The position numbers and the translations under genes were made by a program. Source: Deltaproteobacteria bacterium (lineage in GTDB: Bacteria; Desulfobacterota; BSN033; UBA1163). From it: 8,250 bases of DNA. The notes under the pieces were generated by a model, which was not told the origin of the DNA, ran no database searches, and worked only from the letters and a program-made list of their open reading frames with translations. The stretch is taken from the NCBI GenBank assembly GCA_016875255.1, contig VGRU01000163.1, positions 1 through 8,250 of the forward strand, given 5' to 3'. Below, piece by piece: positions 7,547 to 8,250 of this stretch (position 1 is the stretch's first letter; each line of letters opens with the position of its first letter).

Positions 7547-7594
7547 AGAAGGATCGCTTCGCTTGAGGATCATTTCATTCAAGGAGCACTCCGT

Positions 7595-7650
7595 TTGAGG
7601 AGAGAGGCCCTAACGTTCAGCCTCCTGCCTCAAGTTCTCCGAAGGAGAAC
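7595..7650 (-). other. Paired hairpins in the parA leader
   Basis: In the minus-strand direction a perfect 7-bp hairpin, GTTCTCC-TTC-GGAGAAC (7650-7634), is followed at once by a second inverted repeat with arms 7633-7621 and 7607-7595 (10 of 13 positions complementary, outer six TTGAGG/CCTCAA perfect) around a 13-nt loop. A further small palindrome GGAGTGCTCC (7592-7583) contains the GGAG that would serve a TTG start of parA. No T-tract follows, so neither is a convincing terminator of rsmG. They could form a structured 5' leader on parA mRNA or be a dispersed repeat; no function can be read from the sequence. Confidence 0.5.
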
Positions 7651-7675
7651 GCTCCTCTAACCTTTATCAGTGATC

Positions 7676-7684
7676 TTTATAGCA
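7676..7684 (-). promoter_or_regulatory. Candidate extended -10 promoter for parAB
   Basis: On the minus strand TGC followed by TATAAA (7684-7676) forms an extended -10 element about 30 nt past the rsmG stop and about 130 nt before the preferred parA start. A recognisable -35 box is lacking, as is tolerated for extended -10 promoters. If used, transcripts would carry the two leader hairpins at 7595-7650. Transcription could equally continue from rsmG. Confidence 0.35.
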
Positions 7685-7713
7685 CAAAAGGGGGAGAGAG
7701 GGAAAGGCTAAAG

Positions 7714-8250
7714 TTACAACTTCTCAAAGAGAATAATCGACCGTTTGATCGAGCTGAAAGGGAGGGAGAAGGTGGCGGTCTTGATCCATCGATACCGGTT
7801 TCTCGTGGACAGGGGAAGTCGTTTCAATTCCTCACCGGCGCTATCACCTTTCATCGCCAGAAGGATTCCTCCCTTCTTCAAGAAAGGAAAGCTGAGCAGG
7901 AGGAGGGTGTCGAGATCGGAGAAGGCTCTTGCAATGATTGCATCAAATCGGCCTCCCAGCGCCTCAAGAATCTCCCCGTCCTGAATTCGGCCGTGGATCG
8001 CCTTGATCCCTTTGAGCCCCAGCGTCCGGATGATATGGTTCTGGAAGTCGATCTTTTTACGGACGGAATCGATCAGAGTGACCTCCAGAGAGGGTTGGAT
8101 CATTTTCAGGGGTATCCCGGGAAAGCCCGCACCCGAACCGATATCGAGGAGGGAAGAGATCTTGGGAAGATGGGGAGCCACCGATAGGGAATCAAGGAAA
8201 TGTTTAAGGACAATCCCTTTCTCCGACCGGATGGCCGTGAGGTTGATCTT
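7714..8250 (-). CDS. rsmG: 16S rRNA (guanine527-N7)-methyltransferase RsmG, N-terminus cut by window edge
   Basis: RsmG (GidB) uses S-adenosylmethionine to methylate N7 of G527 in 16S rRNA; its loss gives low-level streptomycin resistance in several bacteria. The 178 visible residues begin inside the protein with KINLTAIRSEKGIVLKHFLD (1-20), a clear family signature, followed by the SAM-binding motif LLDIGSGAGFPGIPL (34-48), DS at the end of the next strand (VTLIDSVRKK), and the ARAFSDL motif. The frame stays open to the right edge, so a start beyond it is required; a GTG at 8181 is internal because it would remove the conserved NLTAI and KHFLDS segments. About 35-40 N-terminal residues are probably missing. 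It is the first gene here of the rsmG-parA-parB block typical of origin-proximal regions. Confidence 0.97.
   Translation of the reverse strand, partial: KINLTAIRSEKGIVLKHFLDSLSVAPHLPKISSLLDIGSGAGFPGIPLKMIQPSLEVTLIDSVRKKIDFQNHIIRTLGLKGIKAIHGRIQDGEILEALGGRFDAIIARAFSDLDTLLLLSFPFLKKGGILLAMKGDSAGEELKRLPLSTRNRYRWIKTATFSLPFSSIKRSIILFEKL

Overview
All recognisable genes lie on the minus strand, so transcription runs from high to low coordinates. In that direction the order is rsmG (cut by the right edge), parA, parB, a bactofilin, atpZ, atpI, atpB, atpE, atpF, atpH, atpA and atpG (cut by the left edge). No tRNA, rRNA, CRISPR array, transposase or phage gene is visible, and no stretch longer than about 170 bases lacks a gene. 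The arrangement (a gidB/rsmG-parAB block next to a bactofilin and a complete Fo-F1 ATP synthase operon led by atpZ and atpI) and the protein flavour suggest a Gram-negative bacterium of the former Deltaproteobacteria (Desulfobacterota or a related phylum). That taxonomic guess is inference from gene order and remembered homologues, not a computed result.

Right part (about 5320-8250): rsmG encodes the 16S rRNA G527 methyltransferase. parA and parB form the chromosome segregation pair and overlap by 11 nt. A small bactofilin, a bacterial polymer-forming cytoskeletal protein, follows parB. rsmG-parAB usually sits near the chromosomal origin, so this window is probably origin-proximal, but I find no full parS site, dnaA or DnaA-box cluster here.

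Left part (1-5189): the ATP synthase operon. atpZ and atpI encode small membrane helpers. atpB, atpE and atpF encode the Fo subunits a, c and b. atpH, atpA and atpG encode delta, alpha and gamma of the stalk and F1. atpD and atpC (beta and epsilon) are expected just beyond the left edge. The c subunit looks proton-specific. Only one b-type gene is present.

The genes are ordinary and intact. The less ordinary signal is in the gaps: four different inverted or palindromic intergenic elements, at 837-893 (atpA/atpG), 3815-3887 (atpE/atpB), 5779-5912 (bactofilin/parB) and 7595-7650 (parA/rsmG). They are unlike each other and look like dispersed non-coding repeats, or like RNA structures in the operon transcripts. 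I see no evidence for a previously undescribed protein system.
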